The position numbers and the translations under genes are program-made. A DNA stretch of 64,000 bases from assembly GCA_937864115.1 (NCBI GenBank), contig CALMII010000021.1, positions 1 through 64,000 of the forward strand, given 5' to 3'. The DNA is from an uncultured Steroidobacter sp. (GTDB taxonomy: Bacteria > Pseudomonadota > Gammaproteobacteria > Steroidobacterales > Steroidobacteraceae). Below the pieces are notes generated by a model. It made no database searches, had not been told where the DNA came from, and saw nothing but the letters and a program-made list of their open reading frames with translations. Shown here in pieces: positions 45,953 to 53,482 of the stretch (position 1 is its first letter; every line of letters begins with the position of its first letter).

Positions 45953-47005
45953 ATGACGTCACGCAATCTTTCCCTCCTTGGCCTGATCGCAATCGTCGTG
46001 CTCGCCGCTGGCCTGTGGCTGGCGAATCCACGTTCATCCGCGCAGAAATCGGATCTGCTCTATCCCGGACTGAAGCAGGATCTCGACAAAATCACCGCGA
46101 TCCGCCTCTACAAGGCAGGCAACGAACCCGCCGTGGAACTCACGCGCGGCGAATCGCACTGGCAGGTCGCGCAACGCTCGAGCTATCCCGCCGATGCGGC
46201 GAAAGTGCGGCGCCTGTTGCAGTCGCTGGCGGACGCCAGGTCGATCGAAGAGAAAACCTCGAATCCGGACAACTACCCTGCGCTCGGCGTGGAGGATGTC
46301 GCGGACGCCGCGGCAGCCGGCACGCGCGTCGAACTCGTCGGCACGGCACAGCCTGTCGATCTGATCGTCGGCAAGAACGCCGGCACGAAGGGCTCCTATG
46401 TTCGCCGCACGGGCGAACCGGCCAGCTGGCAGACGAACGAGAGCATCGAAGCCTCGGCGACGCCGCACGACTGGCTGCAGACTGCCGTGCTCGACATCGG
46501 CGCCGATCGCGTGCAGTCCGCGGCGATCACCGTCGGCAGCGGCAAGCCATACACGATCGCCAAGGCCGCACGCGCCGATGCCGACTTCAAGGTTGCGGGG
46601 CTGCCGAAAGGCAAGGAAGCGGATACGTTCGCGGCGAACAACATGGCCACCGCACTCGCCGGCCTCACGCTCTCGGACGTACGTCCGGCCCAGGACTTCG
46701 CTGCCGACAAGTCCGTCGCGCATGCGACCTTCCGGACGTTCGACGGCCTGGTCGTGGAACTCGACGGATTCTCGAAGGATGACAAGCACTATGTCGCCGC
46801 GAAGACGTCCTACGACGATGCGCTGGCAAAGCAGTTCCACGTCGAGACCCAGGCGCCTGCCGATGGTGAAGGCAATGCGCCGAAGGCGAGCAGCGAGGAA
46901 GAGTCCGGCAAAACCAATGCCCGCCTGCAGGGCTGGGTGTACGAGATCGCCGACTACAAGTACGAGCTGATCTTCAAGCCGGCGGATTCGCTGGTGAAGA
47001 AGTAA
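45953..47005 (+). CDS. DUF4340 membrane-anchored periplasmic protein
   Basis: A 350-residue protein with one N-terminal anchor (LSLLGLIAIVVLAAGLWLAN) and a periplasmic DUF4340 domain made of repeated beta units (AVELTRGESHWQVAQ, LGVEDVADAAAAGTRVELVG, SYVRRTGEPASWQTN). ATG 45953 lies ten bases after the GldG-like stop. DUF4340 genes are regular partners of GldG-like proteins. The C-terminal ~60 residues (APADGEGNAPKASSEEESGK) are low complexity. Its 3' end runs into a REP cluster. Confidence 0.88.
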   Translation: MTSRNLSLLGLIAIVVLAAGLWLANPRSSAQKSDLLYPGLKQDLDKITAIRLYKAGNEPAVELTRGESHWQVAQRSSYPADAAKVRRLLQSLADARSIEEKTSNPDNYPALGVEDVADAAAAGTRVELVGTAQPVDLIVGKNAGTKGSYVRRTGEPASWQTNESIEASATPHDWLQTAVLDIGADRVQSAAITVGSGKPYTIAKAARADADFKVAGLPKGKEADTFAANNMATALAGLTLSDVRPAQDFAADKSVAHATFRTFDGLVVELDGFSKDDKHYVAAKTSYDDALAKQFHVETQAPADGEGNAPKASSEEESGKTNARLQGWVYEIADYKYELIFKPADSLVKK

Positions 47006-47010
47006 GGCCG

Positions 47011-47150
47011 CCTGTGGGGCCGGCTTCAGCCCAATGGCCCTGACATAAGGATTTGCTCTGCCTGTGGGGCCGGCTTCAGCCGGCCTCTGCCTGTAGGTCA
47101 GGCTTCAGCCTGACATCTTTCCAGAGGCCGGCTAAAGCCGGCCCCACAGG
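47011..47150. repeat. REP-like cluster: truncated A, A, B, inverted A
   Basis: Four units lie between the DUF4340 gene and the RDD gene: a truncated A (47011-47031, broken after CTTCAGCC), a full A (47061-47084), B (47090-47114) and inverted A (47126-47150, loop variant GGCTAAAGCC). It is the largest cluster of this family in the window. The truncated copy suggests duplication followed by deletion. Confidence 0.88.
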
Positions 47151-47154
47151 AAAT

Positions 47155-47679
47155 TCAGCGGGCGCGCTTCGGCAGCAATACCACGCGCGTCTTCGTCCAC
47201 CGATCCGGCCACGCCTGTTTGTCGCGATCGATCCAGATCCACAGGTAGGCAATCGCCAGCGGCGCGAGCGCAATGCAGTTCGCCGCCACGCGCGGCGTTT
47301 TCGGCCAGTCGTGCCAGATCCACCAGTAGCCGATCAGGAACGGCACGCACAGCACGAAGACGGCGCCGAGCCGCCGCAGGGCATCGCCGACGGAAAGCAG
47401 CGCACCATCGTGCCGCTCCAGGCGCAGACGCCAGGCGAGCATGCCCACTGTCTGGCCGCGTCGCGTCCAGAAAAAGATGAAAAATCCGGCGACGACGGCG
47501 ATCTGCACGAGGTGATACAGGTGCGCCAGCCAGCCCACCTCTTCCGCCACCAGCACGCGGCCTTTCAGGAACGGCAGGAACGGCACCGTGGCGACGACCA
47601 TGAAGGCAAAGATCGGCAGGCAGTCGTAGACCATCGCACCGAGACGCCTGAGGAGGCCGGCAGGAGGCGTCTGGATCAT
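47155..47679 (-). CDS. RDD family membrane protein
   Basis: A 174-residue protein starting at ATG 47679 (MIQTPPAGLLRRLGAMVYDC) with GAGGT five bases upstream; this start leaves a 7-base gap to lptG rather than an overlap. RDD features are LLRRLGAMVYDCLPIFAFM at the N-terminus, TRRGQTVGMLAWRLRLER in the middle, and about four helices. RDD proteins are poorly defined, linked in some bacteria to Na+/H+ exchange. It follows lptF-lptG on the same strand. Confidence 0.85.
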   Translation of the reverse strand: MIQTPPAGLLRRLGAMVYDCLPIFAFMVVATVPFLPFLKGRVLVAEEVGWLAHLYHLVQIAVVAGFFIFFWTRRGQTVGMLAWRLRLERHDGALLSVGDALRRLGAVFVLCVPFLIGYWWIWHDWPKTPRVAANCIALAPLAIAYLWIWIDRDKQAWPDRWTKTRVVLLPKRAR

Positions 47680-47686
47680 CGCAACC

Positions 47687-48754
47687 TCAGCGGACACGGG
47701 ACACCGCAACTCCAGTGATCAGCGCCAGCACCACCGTCGGCGTCCAGCCGACGACGATGGGCGGCAGATCGAAGATCGCGCCGCTGCTGTCCATCAGGCG
47801 CGCCAGCAGCAGGAACAGGACGCCGACCATGATGCCCACTACCGTACGCGCACCCGTGCCGGTCGAGCGCATCGGTCCGAACGCGAACGGCACCGCGAGC
47901 ACGACGATGATGGACACGGCCACCGTGCGGGCGATGCGCGCCCACATGGCAGCCTCGGCCGAATTCGCATCCAGCCCATTACGTTTCAGGTGCGCGATGT
48001 ATCCCGTCAGCGCGCGCACCGGCATCGCATCCGGCTTGATGGCTGCAAGGCCGAGGAACTCTGCCGAGAGATTGGTCTCGAGGGTCGCGGAGGCATGCTG
48101 CTCGGGAACGATGCGATCGTTCTCGACTTTCGACTGGCGATAGTCGCCCAGGGTCCAGCGGTTCTGCTTGTCGATGCTGGCATTGCCGGCCTTGCCGACG
48201 CTCAGCAGCCGGCGCTGCGCATCGAACTGGAATACATAGACGCCGCCGAAACTGTTCTCGGCGCTCTGGCGCTGCACCGACAGGATGGTGTCGCCGTCCT
48301 TCGCCCAGGCCGCGCGGTTGCCGGCCATGCTGTAGTCCTGGAATTTCTGGAAGGTCTTCATCTCGCGCGCGTACTGCTCCAGCGGCGGCGCGACGTACTC
48401 GCCGAGCGCCCAGGTCGCCGCCATCAGCAGCACACCGGCACCGAACACCCACGCGCCGATGCGCACCACCGACACGCCCGCCGCCCGGATCACCACCAGT
48501 TCCAGCGAACGAGCGAGATTCCCCAGCGACAGCAGCGCGCCGATGAGCGAGGCGATCGGCAGCATGTCGAATGCCGTCTGCGGCAGGTTCAGGCCGACGT
48601 ACATCAATGCGCTCACGCCGGTGTAGTTGCCGACCCCCACTTCGTCCTGCTGCGAGATGAGCAGGTACAGGCCGTTCAGTACCGCCAGCACCAGCAGCAC
48701 CAGCAGCGTGTAGCCGATGACATTGCGCATCACGTAACGCGACAGCAGCGACAT
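47687..48754 (-). CDS. lptG: LPS export ABC transporter permease LptG
   Basis: A 355-residue YjgP/YjgQ-family protein with three N-terminal helices, a periplasmic beta-jellyroll domain (~100-260) and three C-terminal helices (SIIVVLAVPFAFGPMRSTGT, GARTVVGIMVGVLFLLLARL and the last at VGWTPTVVLALITGV). MSLLSRYVMRNVIGYTLLVL is the usual start. With LptF and LptB it extracts LPS from the inner membrane. It lies one base after lptF. Confidence 0.94.
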   Translation of the reverse strand: MSLLSRYVMRNVIGYTLLVLLVLAVLNGLYLLISQQDEVGVGNYTGVSALMYVGLNLPQTAFDMLPIASLIGALLSLGNLARSLELVVIRAAGVSVVRIGAWVFGAGVLLMAATWALGEYVAPPLEQYAREMKTFQKFQDYSMAGNRAAWAKDGDTILSVQRQSAENSFGGVYVFQFDAQRRLLSVGKAGNASIDKQNRWTLGDYRQSKVENDRIVPEQHASATLETNLSAEFLGLAAIKPDAMPVRALTGYIAHLKRNGLDANSAEAAMWARIARTVAVSIIVVLAVPFAFGPMRSTGTGARTVVGIMVGVLFLLLARLMDSSGAIFDLPPIVVGWTPTVVLALITGVAVSRVR

Positions 48755-48755
48755 G

Positions 48756-49958
48756 TCAGCTCACCGCCGCGGGCCGCACGCGCCCGATCGGATAGGCCCT
48801 GAGCAGCAGCAACGCCGCAGCGACCAGCGCGATGACATGCACCCACCACAGGCCGAGGGACTGCGGCGCCACGCCGTTTTCGATCCAGGTGCGCGCCGCC
48901 ACCAGCGAGTTGTAGTAGATGAAGTACGCGAGGATCGCGATGCCCATCCTGCCGAAGCGGCCCTGTCGCGGCCGCAGACGCGCGAGCGGCACGGCCAGCA
49001 TCATCAGCACCAGCGCGCTCACCGGCGTCGCGATGCGCCAGTGCAGTTCGGCCACGTCCTTCAGGTCGGTGGAATCGAGCAGTTCGGCCGTCAGTTTCAT
49101 GTCCGCCTTCGAGGCCCGGCCGGCCGGATCGCCCAGGCGGATCGGAATGCCGCCCTCGCTGAACCTGATGATGCGGAACTGACCCTCGCCGGGCACGCCT
49201 TCGTAGCGCTCGCCGTCATAGAGCACGAAGGTCTGCTCCGCCTGCCCCGCTCCGCGCTGCTCGGCGCGCGTGGCCGTCCAGATCTCGAAACGGCTCGCAG
49301 GCTGCACTTCGCGCGCGTCGCCTGATTCATCCGTCTTCACGGGGCGTTCGATGAACACGTTCACGTTGTGCAGGATGCCGTTCTCGTCCACGCGCTCGGC
49401 ATAGAACACGATGTTGCCGCCGCCGAAGGTACGGAACCGGCCCGGTTCGAGCAGTCCGAACTGCGCATCGCGCAGCGCCTCGGCGCGGATGGCCTGCGCT
49501 CGCGCACTCGCCGCCGGAATCGCGATGAAGGACAGCCAGGCGAGCAGCGCCACGATGACGATGCCCAGCAAGGTGATCGGCCGGAACAGGCCCGCCGGTC
49601 CCACGCCGCAGGCCTGGATCGCCGCCATCTCGCTCTCGTGATACAGCCGGCCGAGCGCCAGCATGATGGCGAGGAAGAAACCGATCGGCATGATGATCGA
49701 GAGGTTGCCGGTGGTCGTGAGTCCGATCAGGGCAAAGACGACTTCGCGCGGAAAGTCGTTGGCGGCCGCCTGCGACAGCACGCGTGCGAGCTGGTTCGCC
49801 AGCAGGATCGCAAGCAGTACGACCGTCACGGCCAGCCAGGTGACGGCGACTTCGCGAAAGACATAGCGATCGAGCGTACGCAGCGCGGATACCTCAGCGC
49901 GAACAGGGCGGATACAATCTCCGGCCTTCGTTCTGCCGGCGCATACGTTAAGCGACAC
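48756..49958 (-). CDS. lptF: LPS export ABC transporter permease LptF
   Basis: The LptF partner, with the same architecture: early helices VAVTWLAVTVVLLAILLANQ and IIMPIGFFLAIMLAL, a periplasmic domain (~130-290) and C-terminal helices. The open frame begins at GTG 49958, but its first ~25 residues (cysteine-rich, no helix) do not look like LptF. The family N-terminus would start near RTLDRYVFREV, about 49883, where only a CTG codon is available; a GAGGT lies eight bases before it. The start is therefore unresolved. It is divergent from pepA, as in many gammaproteobacteria. Confidence 0.9.
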   Translation of the reverse strand: MSLNVCAGRTKAGDCIRPVRAEVSALRTLDRYVFREVAVTWLAVTVVLLAILLANQLARVLSQAAANDFPREVVFALIGLTTTGNLSIIMPIGFFLAIMLALGRLYHESEMAAIQACGVGPAGLFRPITLLGIVIVALLAWLSFIAIPAASARAQAIRAEALRDAQFGLLEPGRFRTFGGGNIVFYAERVDENGILHNVNVFIERPVKTDESGDAREVQPASRFEIWTATRAEQRGAGQAEQTFVLYDGERYEGVPGEGQFRIIRFSEGGIPIRLGDPAGRASKADMKLTAELLDSTDLKDVAELHWRIATPVSALVLMMLAVPLARLRPRQGRFGRMGIAILAYFIYYNSLVAARTWIENGVAPQSLGLWWVHVIALVAAALLLLRAYPIGRVRPAAVS

Positions 49959-49993
49959 GGCATCCTGCGTAAACCTTGAGAAGAGGACGGCCC

Positions 49994-51475
49994 ATGGAAT
50001 TTTTTGCGACCACCAGCGCGCCCGCGCGGCAGCGCACCGAATGCGCGATCGTCGGCGTGTACGACAAAGGCGTCCTGTCCGATGCGGCAGCCGAGATCGA
50101 CGCCCGCAGCGGCGGACGCCTGGCGAAGCTGGTGAAGAAAGGTGATCTGCGCGGCAAGACCGGCGATGTCGTCACGCTCGCGGATCTCGATGGCGGCCCG
50201 TGCGAACGCATCATTGCCATCGGTCTGGGCGCCAAGAGCGCGTTCAATCGCAAACAGTATCGACGCGCGCTCAACTCGGCGCTGACGGCCATCGGCAAGA
50301 CGAACGCACGGGAGGCGGTCAGCTATCTCGCACTCGACGGCGCGAAGGACGCGGACACCTACACGCTCGCGCGCATCGCCGCGGAAGTCGCCGGCAACTC
50401 GGCGTATCGCATTCCGGATCACAAGACGGCCAACAAGCGGCCGAAGTCGCGGCTCGCGAAATTCGGTGTCGCAGCGACTCGCAGCGACCGCAGCAGCGTC
50501 GAACGCGGCATCGAACACGGCCGCGGCATCAGTGCCGGCATGTCGCTCATGCGCGACCTCGCCAATCAGCCCGGCAATGTCTGCACGCCCTCGTATCTCG
50601 CGAATGCCGCGAAGACCCTGTCGCGCGAGTACCGCAGCATCAAGACGCGAGTGCTCAACGAAGCCGATTGCCGCAAGCTCAAGATGGGTTCGTTCCTGTC
50701 CGTCACCGAGGGCACCGAAGAACCGGCGCGTCTGATCGTGCTCGAGTACTACGGCGCCGAGCGCAGCAAGGCGCCGGTCGTGCTGGTCGGCAAGGGCGTG
50801 ACCTTCGATACCGGCGGCATTTCGCTCAAGCCGCCGCCCGCGATGGATGAAATGAAGTTCGACATGAGCGGCGCCGCCAGCGTGCTCGGCACGTTCAAGG
50901 CGATCGCGGAACTGGAACTGGCGATCAATCTCGTCGGCGTCGTACCCGCCTGCGAAAACATGCCCGGCAGCCGCGCCACCAAGCCCGGCGACATCGTGAA
51001 GAGCATGTCGGGCCAGACCATCGAAGTGCTGAACACCGACGCCGAGGGACGCCTGATCCTGTGCGATGCGATCACCTACGCGCGCCGCTTCAAGCCCGAC
51101 ACGCTCATCGACATCGCGACGCTCACCGGCGCCTGCGTCATGGCGCTCGGCAGTCACTACTGCGGCCTGTTCAGCAACGACGACGCACTGAGCGAAGCGC
51201 TGCAGGAGGCCGGCAACCGCAGCGACGATCGCGCCTGGCCGCTGCCGCTCGGCGAGGAATACGCCGAAGGACTCAAGAGCAACTTCGCCGACATGGCGAA
51301 CGTCGCCGGCCGCGAAGGCGGCGCCATCACCGCGGCCTGCTTCCTCGCCAAGTTCACGGAAGGACTCAAGTGGGCGCATCTGGACGTGGCCGGCACCGCG
51401 TATCAGTCGGGCGCCAACAAGTCGAGCACGGGCCGCCCGGTGCCGTTGCTGGTCGACTACCTGATCAACCGGTAG
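49994..51475 (+). CDS. pepA: Leucyl aminopeptidase (PepA)
   Basis: A 493-residue M17 metallo-aminopeptidase that in E. coli also acts in Xer recombination and transcription control. ATG 49994 gives MEFFATTSAPARQ, with AAGAGGACGG just upstream. Active-site features are VGKGVTFDTGGISLKP, FDMSGAASVLGTF, MPGSRATKPGDIVKSMSGQT and the signature NTDAEGRLILCDA. A possible -10 TACAAT is at 49912, inside lptF's 5' end. holC follows by four bases. Confidence 0.97.
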   Translation: MEFFATTSAPARQRTECAIVGVYDKGVLSDAAAEIDARSGGRLAKLVKKGDLRGKTGDVVTLADLDGGPCERIIAIGLGAKSAFNRKQYRRALNSALTAIGKTNAREAVSYLALDGAKDADTYTLARIAAEVAGNSAYRIPDHKTANKRPKSRLAKFGVAATRSDRSSVERGIEHGRGISAGMSLMRDLANQPGNVCTPSYLANAAKTLSREYRSIKTRVLNEADCRKLKMGSFLSVTEGTEEPARLIVLEYYGAERSKAPVVLVGKGVTFDTGGISLKPPPAMDEMKFDMSGAASVLGTFKAIAELELAINLVGVVPACENMPGSRATKPGDIVKSMSGQTIEVLNTDAEGRLILCDAITYARRFKPDTLIDIATLTGACVMALGSHYCGLFSNDDALSEALQEAGNRSDDRAWPLPLGEEYAEGLKSNFADMANVAGREGGAITAACFLAKFTEGLKWAHLDVAGTAYQSGANKSSTGRPVPLLVDYLINR

Positions 51476-51479
51476 TCGC

Positions 51480-51911
51480 GTGGCCCGCGTCGATTTCTAC
51501 GTGCTGTCGCAGGAGGGCCCGGATGCCCGCCTGCGCATCGCCTGCCGCCTGGTGGAGAAAGCCTACGACCAGAATCTGAAGGTCTACGTGCAGACATCGT
51601 CGCAGGCGGAAGCTCAGCGCCTCGACGAACTGCTGTGGACGTTCAACGACCGCGCCTTCATTCCCCACGAGATCAACACCGGCAACGGTGCATCGCACGA
51701 ACGCGTCGTGGTCCTGATCGGCGAAGCGGCCGCACCGCAGAGTCATCGACAATTGCTGATCAACCTCGTCAACCGCCTGCCCGACGATTTCGAACACTTC
51801 GAACGTGTCGCCGAGATCGTCGACGTCGATCCCGAGAACAAGCGGCTGTCACGCGAGCGCTACAAGGTGTATCGCGAGCGCGGGTGCGAGCTGGATACGC
51901 ACAATCTTTGA
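51480..51911 (+). CDS. holC: DNA polymerase III chi subunit
   Basis: HolC links the clamp loader to single-strand binding protein. The 143-residue protein starts at GTG 51480, four bases past pepA. Typical segments are RVDFYVLSQEGPDARLRIAC, VYVQTSSQAEAQRLDELLWT, FIPHEINTGN and a C-terminal YKVYRERGCELDTHNL. The order pepA-holC-valS is usual; here a thioesterase, a permease and two hairpins lie between holC and valS. Confidence 0.95.
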   Translation: MARVDFYVLSQEGPDARLRIACRLVEKAYDQNLKVYVQTSSQAEAQRLDELLWTFNDRAFIPHEINTGNGASHERVVVLIGEAAAPQSHRQLLINLVNRLPDDFEHFERVAEIVDVDPENKRLSRERYKVYRERGCELDTHNL

Positions 51912-51921
51912 GGAAGAACAG

Positions 51922-52034
51922 GATTGGTACGCAAAAGGCGCAATGAGGAACGCAAGAAGCGCAAAAAGTTCTCTCTGGGACTTTCGAAACTTGTGCCTTT
52001 TGCGTTCTTCCTTGCGCCTTTTGCGTACCAATCC
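51922..52034. repeat. GCAAAA hairpin element, copy 1
   Basis: A ~113-base inverted repeat. The left arm is GGATTGGTACGCAAAAGGCG then GCAATGAGGAACGCAAGAAG and GCGCAAAAAG; the right arm is the reverse complement (CTTGTGCCTTTTGCGTTCTT then CCTTGCGCCTTTTGCGTACC). Each arm holds repeats of about 10 bases based on GCGCAAAAG or ACGCAA. It sits between the convergent holC and thioesterase genes. Confidence 0.88.
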
Positions 52035-52039
52035 CCCTC

Positions 52040-52492
52040 TTACTTCCTGATCCCCAGCCACCCGGCATGATCCACCGTATCCGTCGCACCGCGCTGGAAC
52101 GCATCGCGCCACGACTGCGGCAGCGAGCGCTTCGTCAGGGTCCGGGTATCGACATGGACATAGACGGTTTCGGCCGTGGCGATGACCGGCTCGGCGCCGG
52201 CGATGCGGAATTCCGTTGCGAGCGTGAATGACGTGTTGCCGATGTGCTTCGCCGCGACGGAGGCTTCGATCACCTGGTCGTAGCGCGCCGGGGCTTTCCA
52301 TTCGAGCGTCTGCTTGACGAGCTGGTAGTCGAGTTCGCCGCTCTGCAGTTCGTGCTCGAAGCCGAGTGCCCGCAGCCATTCCGCCGTCGCGAGGTCGACG
52401 TAGTCGGCGTAGCGCGCGTTGAAGACGACCTTCTGCGCATCGCATTCGCCGTAGCGCACACGCAGGTAGTAACGGAAACGATCGGCAGACAT
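52040..52492 (-). CDS. Acyl-CoA thioesterase of the 4-hydroxybenzoyl-CoA (hotdog) family
   Basis: A 150-residue single-hotdog protein. YYLRVRYGECDAQKVVFNAR, with the catalytic-type acidic residue and FNARYADY, is the 4HBT/FadM-like signature; VAAKHIGNTSFTLATEF and TAETVYVHVDTRTLTKRSLP follow. Its substrate is not evident. It is distinct from the ybgC gene of the Tol-Pal operon, which is absent here. Hairpin repeats bound both ends of the gene. Confidence 0.9.
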   Translation of the reverse strand: MSADRFRYYLRVRYGECDAQKVVFNARYADYVDLATAEWLRALGFEHELQSGELDYQLVKQTLEWKAPARYDQVIEASVAAKHIGNTSFTLATEFRIAGAEPVIATAETVYVHVDTRTLTKRSLPQSWRDAFQRGATDTVDHAGWLGIRK

Positions 52493-52508
52493 GTGAACCT
52501 CTCGGAAG

Positions 52509-52597
52509 AGAATGGCCGCAAAAAGCGCAAAAGGCGCAAGGTCAGAACTCCGGATTTCTTACTTTCGCGTCTTCTGCGCTTTTTGCGGCCATTCCTT
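52509..52597. repeat. GCAAAA hairpin element, copy 2
   Basis: An ~89-base inverted repeat. The left arm is AGAATGGCCGCAAAAAGCGC then AAAAGGCGCAAGG; the right arm TTTCGCGTCTTCTGCGCTTT then TTGCGGCCATTCC. It lies between the thioesterase start and the permease stop on the minus strand. The end sequence GAATGGCCGCAAAAA also occurs in copy 3 at 63646. Confidence 0.87.
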
Positions 52598-52608
52598 GAT
52601 TCTTCGTC

Positions 52609-53373
52609 TCAACCCCTGACCCAGTAATAAACCGCGAGTCCCGCACCGACGGCGACGACGGTCCAGCGCAGCGGGTCGGCATTCATCCGGCCGGCGACAC
52701 GGCCGCCGATCATGCCACCGACGACCGCGCCGGCGGCCATCGCGGCCGCGACGATCCAGAGCACCTGGCCTGAGAACACGAAGAACACGGCCGCGGCGAT
52801 GTTCACGCTGAAGGCGACGGCTTGCTTGAGCGCATTCAATCGGGTCAGCGAATCGTGCAGCGTCGCGCCGAGCACGGCCAGGACGATGACGCTCATGCCG
52901 GCGGTGAAGAAGCCGCCGTAGATGCTCGCGAGCATGACGGCGACGGTCGCCGGCGCCAGGTTTTCATGCCCGTCGCCATCGGAAGCGAGGCGCCGCACGA
53001 CGAACTCGCGCACGCGATTCTGGAAAGCCAGCAGCAGCGACGCGAACAGCAGCATGAAGGGCACGAGCTTCTGGAACGTGTGCTCATGGGTCCGCAGCAG
53101 CAGCCATGCACCGGCGATTCCGCCCAGAATCGCCGCGGGCAGGCAGATCCGGAACCGCCTTTCCTGACCGCGGAGCTGGCCGAGCTGTGCCAGGGTCGCA
53201 CCGAAATAACCCGGCGACAGCGCCACCGCATTCGTCACGTTGGCGGCGATCGGCGGCACGCCGAGGCCCAGCAGCACGGGAAAACTGATCAGCGTGCCGC
53301 CGCCGGCGATGGCGTTGACCAGGCCGGCCGCGGCGGCAGCCACGGCGGCGATGAAGAGTTCGGAGGCAGTCAT
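52609..53373 (-). CDS. TSUP/TauE-SafE family membrane permease
   Basis: A 254-residue protein with about seven helices and the family's internal repeat: [23 protein letters not shown] at the start and [20 protein letters not shown] in the second half. TSUP proteins move small organic or sulfur anions (sulfite, sulfoacetate, taurine-derived acids). No sulfur-metabolism genes flank it, so the substrate is unknown. Confidence 0.9.
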   Translation of the reverse strand: MTASELFIAAVAAAAAGLVNAIAGGGTLISFPVLLGLGVPPIAANVTNAVALSPGYFGATLAQLGQLRGQERRFRICLPAAILGGIAGAWLLLRTHEHTFQKLVPFMLLFASLLLAFQNRVREFVVRRLASDGDGHENLAPATVAVMLASIYGGFFTAGMSVIVLAVLGATLHDSLTRLNALKQAVAFSVNIAAAVFFVFSGQVLWIVAAAMAAGAVVGGMIGGRVAGRMNADPLRWTVVAVGAGLAVYYWVRG

Positions 53374-53440
53374 CCGCGGAAGTATCGGGGAGCCGTGGAT
53401 GGCCGGGCAAACCGGTCCGGCCCGGAACAGGACCTGCGGC

Positions 53441-53446
53441 TATAAT
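53441..53446 (+). promoter_or_regulatory. Probable -10 element of the valS promoter
   Basis: A perfect TATAAT lies 36 bases before the valS ATG, between the divergent permease and valS. No convincing -35 is seen 16-18 bases upstream, so the element is tentative. Confidence 0.4.
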
Positions 53447-53482
53447 CGCCGCCCCGTTTTGTCCCGGACTCGCACAGTTCCC

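Noticed and set aside
52040..52492. ybgC of the Tol-Pal operon
   Set aside because: No tolQRAB or pal genes adjoin it, and the sequence is closer to FadM-type hotdog thioesterases, so no gene symbol was given.
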